In this document: positions 8,089 through 16,165 of the stretch, piece after piece
How positions within the stretch are numbered: position 1 is the first letter of the stretch
Layout of the letters: each line of letters opens with the position of its first letter
DNA from: Desulfonatronum sp.
GTDB lineage: Bacteria; Desulfobacterota; Desulfovibrionia; Desulfovibrionales; Desulfonatronaceae
DNA: 34,026 nucleotides
Direction: 5' to 3'
NCBI GenBank assembly: GCA_011049455.1
Contig: DSBL01000022.1
Span: 1-34,026, forward strand
Position numbers and translations under genes: made by a program
The notes under the pieces: model-generated
What the model saw: the letters and a program-made list of their open reading frames with translations, nothing else
Databases searched by the model: none
What the model was told of the DNA's origin: nothing

Positions 8089-8673
8089 CTACATGTCCAA
8101 AAGCTTGAATTGCGCACGGCGATTCAGGGCCCAGGCGGTTTCATTGCTGGCCGGATCCAGAGGCCGCTCCTTGCCGTAGCTGACAATCTGCAGTCTGTTG
8201 GGACTGACGCCCAGAAGCACCAGAAATTCATAGGCCGCACGGGCACGACGCTCACCCAAGGCCAAGTTGTACTCGGAGGTGCCGCGTTCATCACAATGTC
8301 CCTCGATGAGCAATTTGACCTCTTGATGTTCCTTGAGCAGTTCAGCCTTGCGCTGCAAGGTGGTTCTGGCTTCGGGACGCAGTTCAAAAGAATCAAAGGC
8401 GAAATGAATCATGTTCGCCGTGATTTCTTCTCCCACCTGAGCCAAGCGGGCGCGTTCGGCCTCCATGCGCTCACGGGCCAACTGCTCCTCGGCCAGCTGT
8501 TGTTCACGCAATCGGGCTTCTTCGCGCAGCCGGGCCTCTTCCGCCTGACGTGCGGCTTCGTCCGCGCTGATGCCCACTGGCGTGGACTCCACCGGCTTTT
8601 TCGCGCAACCGGCGCCAAAGGCAAGCACCATGGCCAGCAACAACCCCAGGACCACAAACCAGCTACCCCTCAT
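8089..8673 (-). CDS. pal: Peptidoglycan-associated lipoprotein Pal
   Basis: A 194-residue outer membrane lipoprotein that anchors the envelope to peptidoglycan and works with TolB and the TolQRA motor in outer membrane constriction at division. It has a lipoprotein signal (hydrophobic VVLGLLLAMVLAFGAG) with lipidation at C23. An acidic/Gln-rich linker follows with repeated EEARLREEARLREQQ and a helical character. The C-terminal OmpA-like domain carries IHFAFDSFELRPEA, LLIEGHCDERGTSEYNLALG and NRRAQF, which bind diaminopimelate. ATG 8673 is chosen because of the near-perfect AAGGAGGAAGGGT upstream and the signal peptide start; the longer frame to 8793 would overlap tolB. The residue at -3 of the lipobox is Gly rather than Leu, a mild deviation. 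It is the last gene of the operon before the terminator. Confidence 0.97.
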   Translation of the reverse strand: MRGSWFVVLGLLLAMVLAFGAGCAKKPVESTPVGISADEAARQAEEARLREEARLREQQLAEEQLARERMEAERARLAQVGEEITANMIHFAFDSFELRPEARTTLQRKAELLKEHQEVKLLIEGHCDERGTSEYNLALGERRARAAYEFLVLLGVSPNRLQIVSYGKERPLDPASNETAWALNRRAQFKLLDM

Positions 8674-8725
8674 ACCCTTCCTCCTTGCACAATGTTTGGC
8701 ATTGGTTAAATTTTTTAATCCACCA

Positions 8726-10060
8726 TCACTGCTGACGAACCCACGCCGGTGATGCGAATTCACCCTCTCCCAAAGGCGCCATGCGAGGCTCATCCCCGTG
8801 TCGGGTCGTCAGATAAATCTTGTATTGCCCACTGCGATTGGAACTGAAAGCCACAAAAAAACCATCCGGCGCCCAAGCTGGACTGACATCATTTCTTGGC
8901 CCAAAAGTCAACTGTCTCTCCCTGCCCGTGGTCAGATCATTCAAAAAAATTCGATGACCTTGATTTGTCTGCCGGGAAAAAACAACCATCCGGCCGTCCG
9001 GACTCAGACTGGGATTGGTGTTGTAGGTTCCCTCGTAAGTCACCCGTCGTACGTCGCCGGTGTTCATGTCCATGAAGAAAATATGCGGGTTTCCCAGCCT
9101 GCTGGAAACAAAAACCATTTTCGTTCCTGATTCGTCAAAACTCGGAGAAATGTCAATGGCCCAGCTTTGCACCAGTTTCCGATCAATCTTCAAATCCTTG
9201 CCCAACTGATAAATGTCCGGCCTGCCGTCCGGGTCGAGACTGACCACGATGTCGCCTCCCGGATGAAATGCCGGGGAGATGACGCTATTGCCGGGGAGGC
9301 GGATCCGACGCACCTCCATGCTGTTCCTGTCCAGTAGCGCAAGATAGTGTCGACCTTCATTGATCAGGGTGAAAGCCAAGCTGCGGCCGTCCCTGGACCA
9401 GGCCGGGCTCATGCTGATTCCCCCAAGAGTGGTGAGTTGTTGCAACCCCCGGCCAAGGGGAGACGCCGTCCAGATTTCCTTGTTCTGACCATGGGTCTTG
9501 ACCACCGCCAGGGTGGAACGAAAAAAATCCCCCTGTCCGGTCAATGCGGCCATGAGATCAGCGCAAAATCGAGCCGCAACCTCCGGAAGTTCCTCCCGGG
9601 TGACTCCGGAATAGGACTTGCCCAGAATCAAACGCTGTTCAAAGGTTTCATAAACCCGCAGTTCAACAGGACCAAGACCCGCATTGCCCCCCCACCCGGA
9701 CGTGAGCACCAGATCGACACGGTCCAGGCGAAACCGCCGAAAATCAATGTCCTTGGCCGTCACGCCGGCCAAAACATCCCCCCCGATAACCTCGGAACCG
9801 GAAACAAGTCGCAAAAAAGGCATGAATCCCAAGCAGGATCGCAAATGATTGTTGAGTATCAAAGCCTCGGGCGGTTCCGGCACTCCAGGTTCAAGATGCA
9901 AAGGTTTGGCCATGACCAGATTCAATTGGTGCTGACCAGGACCGTAAATATCGATGCTCAGTGCTTGTTGGGCCCATGCCGAACTGAAGCAACACAGAAG
10001 CATCAACATCAAAGCATAGACGACCCGCAGGACCAAGGTGCTTCGTGGAAAATACAACAT
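8726..10060 (-). CDS. tolB: Tol-Pal system beta-propeller protein TolB
   Basis: A 444-residue periplasmic protein that interacts with Pal and TolA. A signal peptide is visible (LRVVYALMLMLLCCFSSAWA, cut near residue 30). An N-terminal alpha/beta domain (about 35-190) contains FRRFRLDRVDLVLTSGWG-type TolB sequence. A C-terminal six-bladed propeller has recurrent blades such as SPAWSRDGRSLAF, SPSFDESGTKMVFVSSR, NPSLSPDGRMVVFSR and SPAWAPDGFFVAFSSNRSG. The gene starts 6 bases after tolA ends, with GAGGAG upstream at about 12 bases. Its stop lies 52 bases before the pal start. Length and domain order are normal. Confidence 0.97.
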   Translation of the reverse strand: MLYFPRSTLVLRVVYALMLMLLCCFSSAWAQQALSIDIYGPGQHQLNLVMAKPLHLEPGVPEPPEALILNNHLRSCLGFMPFLRLVSGSEVIGGDVLAGVTAKDIDFRRFRLDRVDLVLTSGWGGNAGLGPVELRVYETFEQRLILGKSYSGVTREELPEVAARFCADLMAALTGQGDFFRSTLAVVKTHGQNKEIWTASPLGRGLQQLTTLGGISMSPAWSRDGRSLAFTLINEGRHYLALLDRNSMEVRRIRLPGNSVISPAFHPGGDIVVSLDPDGRPDIYQLGKDLKIDRKLVQSWAIDISPSFDESGTKMVFVSSRLGNPHIFFMDMNTGDVRRVTYEGTYNTNPSLSPDGRMVVFSRQTNQGHRIFLNDLTTGRERQLTFGPRNDVSPAWAPDGFFVAFSSNRSGQYKIYLTTRHGDEPRMAPLGEGEFASPAWVRQQ

Positions 10061-10066
10061 GCGATT

Positions 10067-10942
10067 CTATAACTCCTCAAGATTAAACGTAATTCGTAAT
10101 GTGCGCATTTCAGGGCGGGGCGGCGCGGGCAGCTGACCGGCCTCCTCCACGGCGCGCTCAGTGGACGCGTCAAAGTCCGGACGACCGGACGAACGTATCA
10201 CTTTGCTGCCCAACACATGACCATCCAAGCTGAGCTGAATTTCCAGGGTGGCGCTCAAATCCAGCCGCGAACCGATTTGGGGAAAGCGCCAGTGGGATTT
10301 GACCCGGCTCTCCACCATTTGAGCATAAACTTCCACAAGACTTCCCGCGGACACTCCGCCGGGTTCTCCGAGTGCCCCTCCTGTCCCGGACGCAACTCCC
10401 TGCCGCAGGCTGGCCAGGGCTTGTTCGCGCTCATCCAGCGTGCCCCTCTGGGCCACATCCTTTTGCGCCGCACCCAGAGCTTCGGCCAAAATCTGCTCTC
10501 TGGTCGGTTCGGCCTTTTTCTGGGGTGCTTTTGCCGGCTGCTGTTTGGGCGCGGGAGCGGGCTTGGCCTCTTTCGGGCGCTCCGCCGGTTTGGCCGGAGC
10601 GGGTGCCTTCTTCGGCTGCTCCGGGATTTTGACTTCGGCTTTGGGTTGCGGCGCAGGAGGTACAGCCGCGGGTTGCGGCGGAGCCGGCGCAGGTTTTGCC
10701 TGTTCCGGGGCGGAAGAAACGGTTGAAGCTGTCTGCTTTGCGGGCAAGGGCTTCCCCGGAGCCGGTGGGGCCAGAGTGACCAAATCCACTTGATAAACCA
10801 CGGGCCGGTCCAGGCGAACGTGCAGGGACTTGCTGAACGACCATTGGATCAGTCCCAATCCTACCACCCCGACATGTAAAAGCAGGGAAAGACCAAAAAC
10901 CAAAAACTGACTGGGAATACCCGCACTCAGCCTCGTTGTCAC
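10067..10942 (-). CDS. tolA: TolA/TonB-type cell envelope protein (TolA)
   Basis: A 291-residue inner membrane protein that transmits force from TolQR to TolB-Pal. The single N-terminal membrane segment is FLVFGLSLLLHVGVVGLGLI (about 13-32). A long periplasmic Pro/Ala/Lys-rich arm follows (about 58-145: PAPPQPAAVPPAPQPKAEVK-like repeats with KKAPAPAKPAERPKEAKPA). The C-terminal TonB_C domain (about 185-291) contains VESRVKSHWRFPQIGS, LDGHVLGSKVIRSSG and FDASTERAVEEAGQLPAPP. The arm is rich in Pro rather than purely Ala/Lys, so it is TonB-like in character; the gene position between tolR and tolB argues for TolA. The start is GTG (10942), preceded by AAAGGGA and 9 bases after the tolR stop. 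Confidence 0.93.
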   Translation of the reverse strand: MTTRLSAGIPSQFLVFGLSLLLHVGVVGLGLIQWSFSKSLHVRLDRPVVYQVDLVTLAPPAPGKPLPAKQTASTVSSAPEQAKPAPAPPQPAAVPPAPQPKAEVKIPEQPKKAPAPAKPAERPKEAKPAPAPKQQPAKAPQKKAEPTREQILAEALGAAQKDVAQRGTLDEREQALASLRQGVASGTGGALGEPGGVSAGSLVEVYAQMVESRVKSHWRFPQIGSRLDLSATLEIQLSLDGHVLGSKVIRSSGRPDFDASTERAVEEAGQLPAPPRPEMRTLRITFNLEEL

Positions 10943-10951
10943 AATGTCCCT

Positions 10952-11365
10952 TTACTGCGATTCCGTTTCTGTTTCCGCGACCACTCCCAGGCGGTCCACG
11001 CCTGCTTCCTTGGCTTCAGCCATCACCTGGACCACCAGTCCGTAAGGGACCTCCTTGTCGGCGCGCAGGTAGACAATCTTTTCCCTGGTCTGAATCAACC
11101 GACCAAGATGGTCACGAAGTTCTCCCAGACCGACCTCGTATTGATCCAACAAAATCACACCGTCCTTACGTACGGTGACAATCAAGGTGTCCTCGTCCTG
11201 GGGAAGCGTCTGGACAGTCCGGGTTTGGGGAAGATCCACCTCCAGCCCCTCGGTCATAAAAGGCGCCGTCACCATGAAAATTACCAGCAACACGAGCATC
11301 ACGTCGACAAATGGGACCACGTTCATTTGGTCCATGTATCCTTGACCGGAGTGTTGCGTTTCCAT
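10952..11365 (-). CDS. tolR: Tol-Pal system protein TolR (ExbD family)
   Basis: A 137-residue inner membrane protein with one N-terminal membrane helix, VPFVDVMLVLLVIFMVTAPF, whose Asp in PFVDVMLVLL is the proton-conducting residue of the TolQR motor. The periplasmic part begins LEVDLPQTRTV and has the ExbD/TolR dimer fold with REKIVYLRADKEVPYGLVV. ATG 11365 has AAGGGACGATTAC before it. The gene follows tolQ after a 64-base gap that holds a perfect hairpin. The stop is 9 bases from the tolA GTG, suggesting translational coupling. Length is usual for the family. Confidence 0.97.
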   Translation of the reverse strand: METQHSGQGYMDQMNVVPFVDVMLVLLVIFMVTAPFMTEGLEVDLPQTRTVQTLPQDEDTLIVTVRKDGVILLDQYEVGLGELRDHLGRLIQTREKIVYLRADKEVPYGLVVQVMAEAKEAGVDRLGVVAETETESQ

Positions 11366-11400
11366 GTAATCGTCCCTTCTTATCGGTTGTCGCGTTGCAG

Positions 11401-11421
11401 TACGCGGATCAGTTCCGCGTA
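11401..11421. repeat. Perfect inverted repeat in the tolQ-tolR gap
   Basis: TACGCGGA (11401-11408) and TCCGCGTA (11414-11421) form an 8-base-pair stem with a 5-base loop. There is no T-tract on either side, so it is not a standard terminator. It may be an RNA processing or stability element that sets the ratio of TolQ to TolR, or a protein binding site. Confidence 0.55.
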
Positions 11422-11429
11422 GCCGGTTC

Positions 11430-12161
11430 TCAGGTAAAGGCTTCCCCGTTCAAGCCGTTTTCACCCTCATCCAGCTGACCGGCAACCCAGGGCAATTCGC
11501 GATGGACGCGATTGAGAAACGCGCCGGCAAAATTGACCAACTCCACCTCAATGCTGCCCAACAAACCTCGGAAGAAATTATAGGCGATGGACGCCGGAAT
11601 GGCCACGGCCAGGCCGATGGCCGTGGCCACAAGAGCCTCGGACAACCCCGGGGCCACCGTGGCCAGGGATGCGCTTTTCATCATGCCTATGGCATGAAAA
11701 GAATGCATGATTCCCCAAACCGTCCCGAACAAGCCGATAAAGGGGGCGGTGCTGGCGCAAGTAGCCAGAAAAGACAAGGAGGAAGCCAGGGTTCTCATGG
11801 AAAGGCTGATGTTCTGGCGCAGTACGCGACGGAGATTATCCATGGCAATCCGGCTTTTCTGGGCCGCCGGCATTGAGGCTCCCTCCAATCGTTTCAGCTC
11901 GGCCACGGCTTGGTAGGCCAAAGGATACAGAGGAGAGTCCGGCCCCCTGGCCAGAATCTGCACTGCGGACCCAAGATCGGGAGCAGCCTGGAAACGCTTG
12001 AAATCCTGGATGGCCTGATGCCTTGCCCTGCGCAACAGGATGATTTTATAAAAAATGATGCTCCAGCTGGCCAAGGACATGCCCACCAACAAAGCCATCA
12101 CCATCTGCACCACAATGGTTGCCTGACGCAAAAGATCCCAGAAGCCTGCTTGAAAATCCAT
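11430..12161 (-). CDS. tolQ: Tol-Pal system protein TolQ (ExbB/MotA family)
   Basis: A 243-residue inner membrane proton channel subunit. Three membrane segments are visible: IVVQMVMALLVGMSLASWSIIFY near the N-terminus, then LSFLATCASTAPFIGLFGTVWGI, and the C-terminal LVATAIGLAVAIPASIAYNFF. Each is quoted in parts elsewhere as ASTAPFIGLFGTVWGIM and ALVATAIGLAVAIPASIAY, the diagnostic TolQ/ExbB motifs. ATG 12161 is preferred over an upstream start at 12224 because the longer form would overlap the sirtuin gene and adds non-family sequence; ACGGGAAC lies just upstream. It begins 23 bases after the sirtuin stop, which suggests read-through from the upstream genes. Confidence 0.96.
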   Translation of the reverse strand: MDFQAGFWDLLRQATIVVQMVMALLVGMSLASWSIIFYKIILLRRARHQAIQDFKRFQAAPDLGSAVQILARGPDSPLYPLAYQAVAELKRLEGASMPAAQKSRIAMDNLRRVLRQNISLSMRTLASSLSFLATCASTAPFIGLFGTVWGIMHSFHAIGMMKSASLATVAPGLSEALVATAIGLAVAIPASIAYNFFRGLLGSIEVELVNFAGAFLNRVHRELPWVAGQLDEGENGLNGEAFT

Positions 12162-12184
12162 GGATTGTTCCCGTTTATCGTCGG

Positions 12185-12934
12185 TTAATGATGATTCAAC
12201 ATATCCGCCAATGCCGGCAGGCACTCTTGGGCCGGAAGATCCAGACGCACATCGGCAAGATTCCCGTAACTGGTCGGCCCCAGATTGATCTCCAGAACCC
12301 GCCCGCCCATGTGTTTGACCTGATAGGGAATGGCGTTGGCCGGGGCCACGTCTCCGGAAGTGCCCACGATCACGGCCAGATCCGCCCTGGAGGCCAGCTG
12401 TTGAGCGGCTGTCATCGCTTTACGGGGAATGGCCTCGCCAAAAAAGACCAGGCTGGGGCGAATGACCCGTGTGCACAGGCCGCACAGCCAAGGCAGATCC
12501 GATTCCGTCAATGCAAGGGCCTGATTTGCGGGATACTCCCGGCGACAGCCGTTGCAATAAAACCGTCGGCAATTGCCGTGAAATTCAATCACGTTCCTGG
12601 AACCGGCCTGACTGTGCAGCCCGTCAATATTTTGGGTGATCACTGCTTCCAGAAAACCCAGCTGTTCCAGCTGAACCAAGGCCGTATGGGCCGGATTCGG
12701 TGAAGCGGCATTGAACATGCGCAAGGCATCCAGCAGGAATTCCCAGACCGCACGGGGATGCTGGTCCAACGCCCAGGAACTGGCCACCTGATTAGGGTCA
12801 AAACGGGACCATAACCCCCCGGGGCTGCGAAAATCGGGAATTCCGCTGGGCACGGAAATGCCTGCTCCGGTCAATACAATGGTGCACTGTGCCGCCCTCC
12901 AAAGCTCGGCGGCTTGCGACAGCTGCGTGTTCAT
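12185..12934 (-). CDS. NAD-dependent protein deacylase, sirtuin family (CobB-like)
   Basis: A 249-residue sirtuin that removes acyl groups from protein lysines using NAD+. It has the NAD-binding GAGIS at residues 23-27 with IPDFRSPGGLW following, the TQNIDGLHSQAGS motif (100-112), and the catalytic H119 in IEFHGN. The zinc-binding cysteines are C127, C130, C151 and C154 (YCNGC ... LCGLC). SLVFFGEAIP and the C-terminal VIVGTSGDVAPANAIP (cofactor-binding) complete the family pattern. It lies in the long minus-strand operon, 36 bases after the PHP gene and 23 bases before tolQ. Which acyl type it removes cannot be told with confidence. Confidence 0.95.
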   Translation of the reverse strand: MNTQLSQAAELWRAAQCTIVLTGAGISVPSGIPDFRSPGGLWSRFDPNQVASSWALDQHPRAVWEFLLDALRMFNAASPNPAHTALVQLEQLGFLEAVITQNIDGLHSQAGSRNVIEFHGNCRRFYCNGCRREYPANQALALTESDLPWLCGLCTRVIRPSLVFFGEAIPRKAMTAAQQLASRADLAVIVGTSGDVAPANAIPYQVKHMGGRVLEINLGPTSYGNLADVRLDLPAQECLPALADMLNHH

Positions 12935-12970
12935 AGAAGAAGTAAGGCAAAAACCATAAATTGCGTTGTG

Positions 12971-13633
12971 TTAGGCGTACCCATTTTGGATAATTCTCGC
13001 GACCAGGGCCCGGGAATTGGCTTCCGCCTGCAAATACTCCGCCTCGGACAAACCGGCTCCCAAGGCCGCATTGCGGCGCAATTCCCGGGACACGAGATCG
13101 CCGGGAGCGTGGGCGTCGTTGTTGATCACCAGTTTAACGCCGAAACGTCGGGCCATGGCCGCCACATGACCATTGGTCAGACTGTGTCCCTTGCGGGTAG
13201 TGATCTCCAGGTGCACGCCTTTTTCCGCGGCAAGCCGCGCATCCTCGGCGGTGAGCAGACCAGGATGAGCCAGAACATCCACTCCGGCCTCAATGGCCGC
13301 CAAATTGGTCCCGACCTCCACGGGCTCAACCACGGTCTCTCCATGCACCAGGACGATCTGCGCCCCATTGAGCCTTGCCGTTCCCACCAATTGCCCGATC
13401 AAGGCCGAAGGAACATGGGTCAACTCCACTCCCAGCAGGATGTCCAAACCATGGTAGGCCGCGCCCTGCGCAGCCACTCGTCCCAGGTTTTCCAGAATAT
13501 GGTGGAGATTGCTCGCATCCGTATGATCCGTAAGGGCCAAAGCCTGGTACCCGGCGACTCTGGCTCTTCGGGCCAGTTCGGAGGGCAACAGCTCGCCGTC
13601 GCTGAACAATGTATGGGTGTGCAGATCGATCAT
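12971..13633 (-). CDS. PHP domain metal-dependent phosphoesterase
   Basis: A protein of about 220 residues of the PHP (polymerase and histidinol phosphatase) superfamily. It shows the metal-binding motifs in order: DLHTHTLFSDGEL at the N-terminus, LTDHTDASN near residue 40, LGVELTHV, ILVHGETVVEP, LAHPGLLTAED, and NNDAHAPGDL at the C-terminus. All expected His/Asp ligands appear present, so it should be an active phosphoesterase; histidinol phosphatase is one possible role, but the short family in this context is not assigned. ATG 13633 gives the typical MIDLHTHT start. A GTG two codons earlier (13639) overlaps the stop of the upstream nuclease gene as GTGA and could also be used. Confidence 0.9.
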   Translation of the reverse strand: MIDLHTHTLFSDGELLPSELARRARVAGYQALALTDHTDASNLHHILENLGRVAAQGAAYHGLDILLGVELTHVPSALIGQLVGTARLNGAQIVLVHGETVVEPVEVGTNLAAIEAGVDVLAHPGLLTAEDARLAAEKGVHLEITTRKGHSLTNGHVAAMARRFGVKLVINNDAHAPGDLVSRELRRNAALGAGLSEAEYLQAEANSRALVARIIQNGYA

Positions 13634-13635
13634 GA

Positions 13636-14133
13636 TCACATCTTGTATTTGGTATCGTCCAACGAATACTTCTCAAGAATTTCATTCCATTGCTGGGCGT
13701 CCTCGGTCTTGAGCACAGCCTGGTACTTTTGCTGTTCCCGGACCTCCACAACCTGGGCCAAAACATCCTCGCTGACCCGAATGGGTACTTGTGCACGCAG
13801 CCCCAAGGCAATGGCGTCCGAGGGCCTGGAGTCGATGCGCTTTAATTTGTCTCCCTGTAGTACCTCGATTTCAGCAAAATACGTATTGTCCTGCAATCGA
13901 ACCACATCCACGAAGCGCACCTCGCCGTCCAGGGCCTCGATGGCCTGCAACAGCAGATCGTGGGTCATGGGCCTGGGCAGATTGACATTGTTCAAGACCA
14001 TGGAAATGGCCACCGCCTCCATGGCCCCGATCCAGATCGGCAACACCCGTTTTTCTTCCTTATCCTTGAGAATCAACACCGGCACCTGACTATCTTCATC
14101 CAACGCCAATCCATAGATATGCATTTCAATCAT
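13636..14133 (-). CDS. Bifunctional nuclease family protein (BFN, DUF151)
   Basis: A 165-residue protein of the BFN/DUF151 family, some members of which show DNase and RNase activity in plants. The characteristic LPIWIGAMEAVAISMVLNNV segment appears as VLPIWIGAMEAVAISM, followed by RPMTHDLLLQAIEALDG, VRLQDNTYFAEIEV and RIDSRPSDAIALGLRAQVPI, which together define the domain. A C-terminal extension (about 135-165) is helical. ATG 14133 follows TATGGAGGAACGGCC and overlaps the miaB stop as ATGA, so the two are translationally coupled. The upstream extension to 14157 lacks family resemblance. Bacterial function is not established; association with tRNA modification genes is seen here. Confidence 0.9.
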   Translation of the reverse strand: MIEMHIYGLALDEDSQVPVLILKDKEEKRVLPIWIGAMEAVAISMVLNNVNLPRPMTHDLLLQAIEALDGEVRFVDVVRLQDNTYFAEIEVLQGDKLKRIDSRPSDAIALGLRAQVPIRVSEDVLAQVVEVREQQKYQAVLKTEDAQQWNEILEKYSLDDTKYKM

Positions 14134-15503
14134 GGCCGTTCCTCCATAATACCCCACAAGGAATGCTTTTTAGCTTCCACAATGCGCACAAAAACCAGCG
14201 TCTTGCCGGAATCGAACCCAACGCCGGCCTTGAAGTTGACCATCCGTCCCGCCTCGTCGCGCCCCCGCATGCTCTCGCCGCCGGTTGACGCATCCGCGGA
14301 AGATGCGCATTGTTTTTTGCTTGGCCCCTCCACCAGCACCTGGGCAAGGCGTCCCAGCTGAGCGCGCAAATGAACCTGGGAAAGCTCGTTCTGCAGACTT
14401 TGCAGGCGTTGTAGCCGAAGCGCCTTCACTTCCTGGGGTATTTTGCCGTGCATGCACGCGGCCCGGGTTCCCGGGCGATCCGAATACATAAAGGAGTAGC
14501 TGCTCTCAAAGCCGATCCGTTGCAGTGCGTCCAGGGTCTGGTCAAAATCCGACTCGGTTTCTCCGGGAAAACCCACGATCAAATCCGTGCTCAAGGCAAT
14601 ATCCGGCCGCACCCGGCGCAGATGCTCCACGATTTCCAGATACGTTTCCATGGTATATTTTCGTCCCATGGCCTGCAAGACCGTATTGGAACCGGACTGC
14701 AGGGGCAAATGCAGCTGCGGACAAAGATTCTCCAGACGGCCAAAAGCCTCGACTGTCTGATCCGAGAGATCCTTGGGATGCGAAGTGGTAAAGCGCAATC
14801 TTTTTAGTCCCGGCAGTGCGGCAATGGAAGTCAAAAGCTCCGGGAAGGATGGTTCTGTTCCACCGCAATCCATGCCGTAACTGTTTACATTCTGCCCCAG
14901 CAGGGTGATCTCCAACACTCCGCGGGAAATCAATGCCCGACACTCCTCCAGTATCGACCTGCTGCTCCGGGAACGCTGCCTCCCCCGGGTCAGGGGGACA
15001 ATACAGTAGGAACAAAAATTGTCGCATCCCTGGGTGATGTTCACAAAAGCCCGGGGACTTTCGCCGAACTCCGGGAGAAACGTTTCTCTCTCCGGAAAAC
15101 GTTCGGTAAAATCCAGCAAGCTCAGCCGCAAGTCCGGTTCCTTGAACAGACGCATCACAGCACCAGGCACCATTGCCAGGCCGTCCGGTCCGAAAACCAA
15201 TCGGACAAAGGGAAAACGATTCCAAAATGCCTCACCCACCTGCTGGGCCACGCATCCGCCCACGGCCACGAACAAATCCGGATTGCGCAGCCAATAATCC
15301 CGCAATCGCCCCAAGTGGCTGTAGACCTTCTGCTCGGGCTTGTCCCTGACGCTGCATGTGTTGACGACCAAAAGATCAGCCTGCTCTTCAGCGCTTTCTT
15401 CCCAGCCCCGTGCCTCCAGGCTGCGGACCAGCCATTGGGAATCGTTGACGTTCATCTGGCAGCCGAAGGTGGTCAGATGGAAGCGCATGGAACGTGAATT
15501 CAT
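14130..15503 (-). CDS. miaB: tRNA-2-methylthio-N6-isopentenyladenosine(37) synthase MiaB
   Basis: A 457-residue radical SAM methylthiotransferase that adds a methylthio group to isopentenyl-A37 of tRNAs reading UNN codons. The N-terminal UPF0004 domain carries three cysteines that hold the auxiliary iron-sulfur cluster: TFGCQMNVNDS, VVNTCSVRDKPEQKV and VAVGGCVAQQ. The radical SAM motif CDNFCSYC (around residues 160-170) follows in TQGCDNFCSYCIVPLTRGRQ. A C-terminal TRAM domain ends the protein. Start choice is uncertain: ATG 15503 and ATG 15488 both lack a clear ribosome-binding site, and the latter gives the tighter family start MRFHLTTFGC. The stop overlaps the nuclease start as ATGA. The C-terminal TRAM region (about residues 390-440) has a serine-rich insertion (KKQCASSADASTGGE). 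Confidence 0.96.
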   Translation of the reverse strand: MNSRSMRFHLTTFGCQMNVNDSQWLVRSLEARGWEESAEEQADLLVVNTCSVRDKPEQKVYSHLGRLRDYWLRNPDLFVAVGGCVAQQVGEAFWNRFPFVRLVFGPDGLAMVPGAVMRLFKEPDLRLSLLDFTERFPERETFLPEFGESPRAFVNITQGCDNFCSYCIVPLTRGRQRSRSSRSILEECRALISRGVLEITLLGQNVNSYGMDCGGTEPSFPELLTSIAALPGLKRLRFTTSHPKDLSDQTVEAFGRLENLCPQLHLPLQSGSNTVLQAMGRKYTMETYLEIVEHLRRVRPDIALSTDLIVGFPGETESDFDQTLDALQRIGFESSYSFMYSDRPGTRAACMHGKIPQEVKALRLQRLQSLQNELSQVHLRAQLGRLAQVLVEGPSKKQCASSADASTGGESMRGRDEAGRMVNFKAGVGFDSGKTLVFVRIVEAKKHSLWGIMEERP

Positions 15504-15555
15504 TGCTTGATGATCAGGATATGTACGGGGAAGCGCAACTTGCTTACACGGGAGT

Positions 15556-16143
15556 TCATGTCGACCGCGACCATGCGTCCCAGAATGCCAAGACCTTGTC
15601 TCTGGCCTCGATCACGTTCATTCTCTCGCTGTCCACCACGCATTCCGCCCCGGGATCCTCCTCAAAAGGCACGTCCACTCCGATCACCTGCCCCAACCCC
15701 GGATACTGACGTCCCGTGCGTTTTCTGTCCAAGGCCTTTTCATACAGCCCGGCCATAACCAAGCCCCCGGGTCGTGATCGCTCCCTGGTCATGGCCATGT
15801 TCAGGGGGCAGCGGATATACACCTCGGCGAATTTGGCCATCCGTTGCCTGGCGGCATGACGCATGGCCAACCTGAAAGCTGTACCGTCCATGATCACGCC
15901 CAGACCTTGTTGGGTCAGGCTGGCGGCTTCCTCGACAAAAAGATCGTACGCCTTGGCCCGTTCCTCGGAAGAATAGGTCGGACTGGGAAAATAAACCTTG
16001 CGCCGGGCATCCATTTCCAGGTGCTCGACCCTATGGCCACGGGCCCGCAATTCCTCGAGAACCGCCTTGGCCACGGAGCTTTTACCGGAGCCGGGCAATC
16101 CGACAAACCACAAAGCCCAGCCGCGTCGCCCTGCATGCTTCAT
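15556..16143 (-). CDS. Adenylylsulfate kinase-like P-loop kinase
   Basis: A 195-residue P-loop kinase related to CysC (APS kinase). Walker A GLPGSGKS lies at 15-22. The C-terminal part resembles CysC: VYIRCPLNMAMTRER, then GLYEKALDRKRTGRQYPGLG, and VDVPFEEDPGAECVVDSE, with the family's D/P-rich ending. However, the substrate motif DGDxxR of CysC is replaced by LEMDARRKVYFP, and the IRR-type APS-binding motif is not seen. It may therefore phosphorylate another substrate. It starts 22 bases after the APH-like kinase gene and is probably its co-operonic partner. Related proteins fuse such an ATP-binding kinase to an APH domain in one polypeptide; here they are separate. Role unknown. Confidence 0.8.
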   Translation of the reverse strand: MKHAGRRGWALWFVGLPGSGKSSVAKAVLEELRARGHRVEHLEMDARRKVYFPSPTYSSEERAKAYDLFVEEAASLTQQGLGVIMDGTAFRLAMRHAARQRMAKFAEVYIRCPLNMAMTRERSRPGGLVMAGLYEKALDRKRTGRQYPGLGQVIGVDVPFEEDPGAECVVDSERMNVIEARDKVLAFWDAWSRST

Positions 16144-16165
16144 GAACGATTCACCCTGGACCAGG

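Noticed and set aside
12914-14089. A 391-codon plus-strand frame
   Set aside because: It is antisense to the PHP and nuclease genes with no motif of its own.
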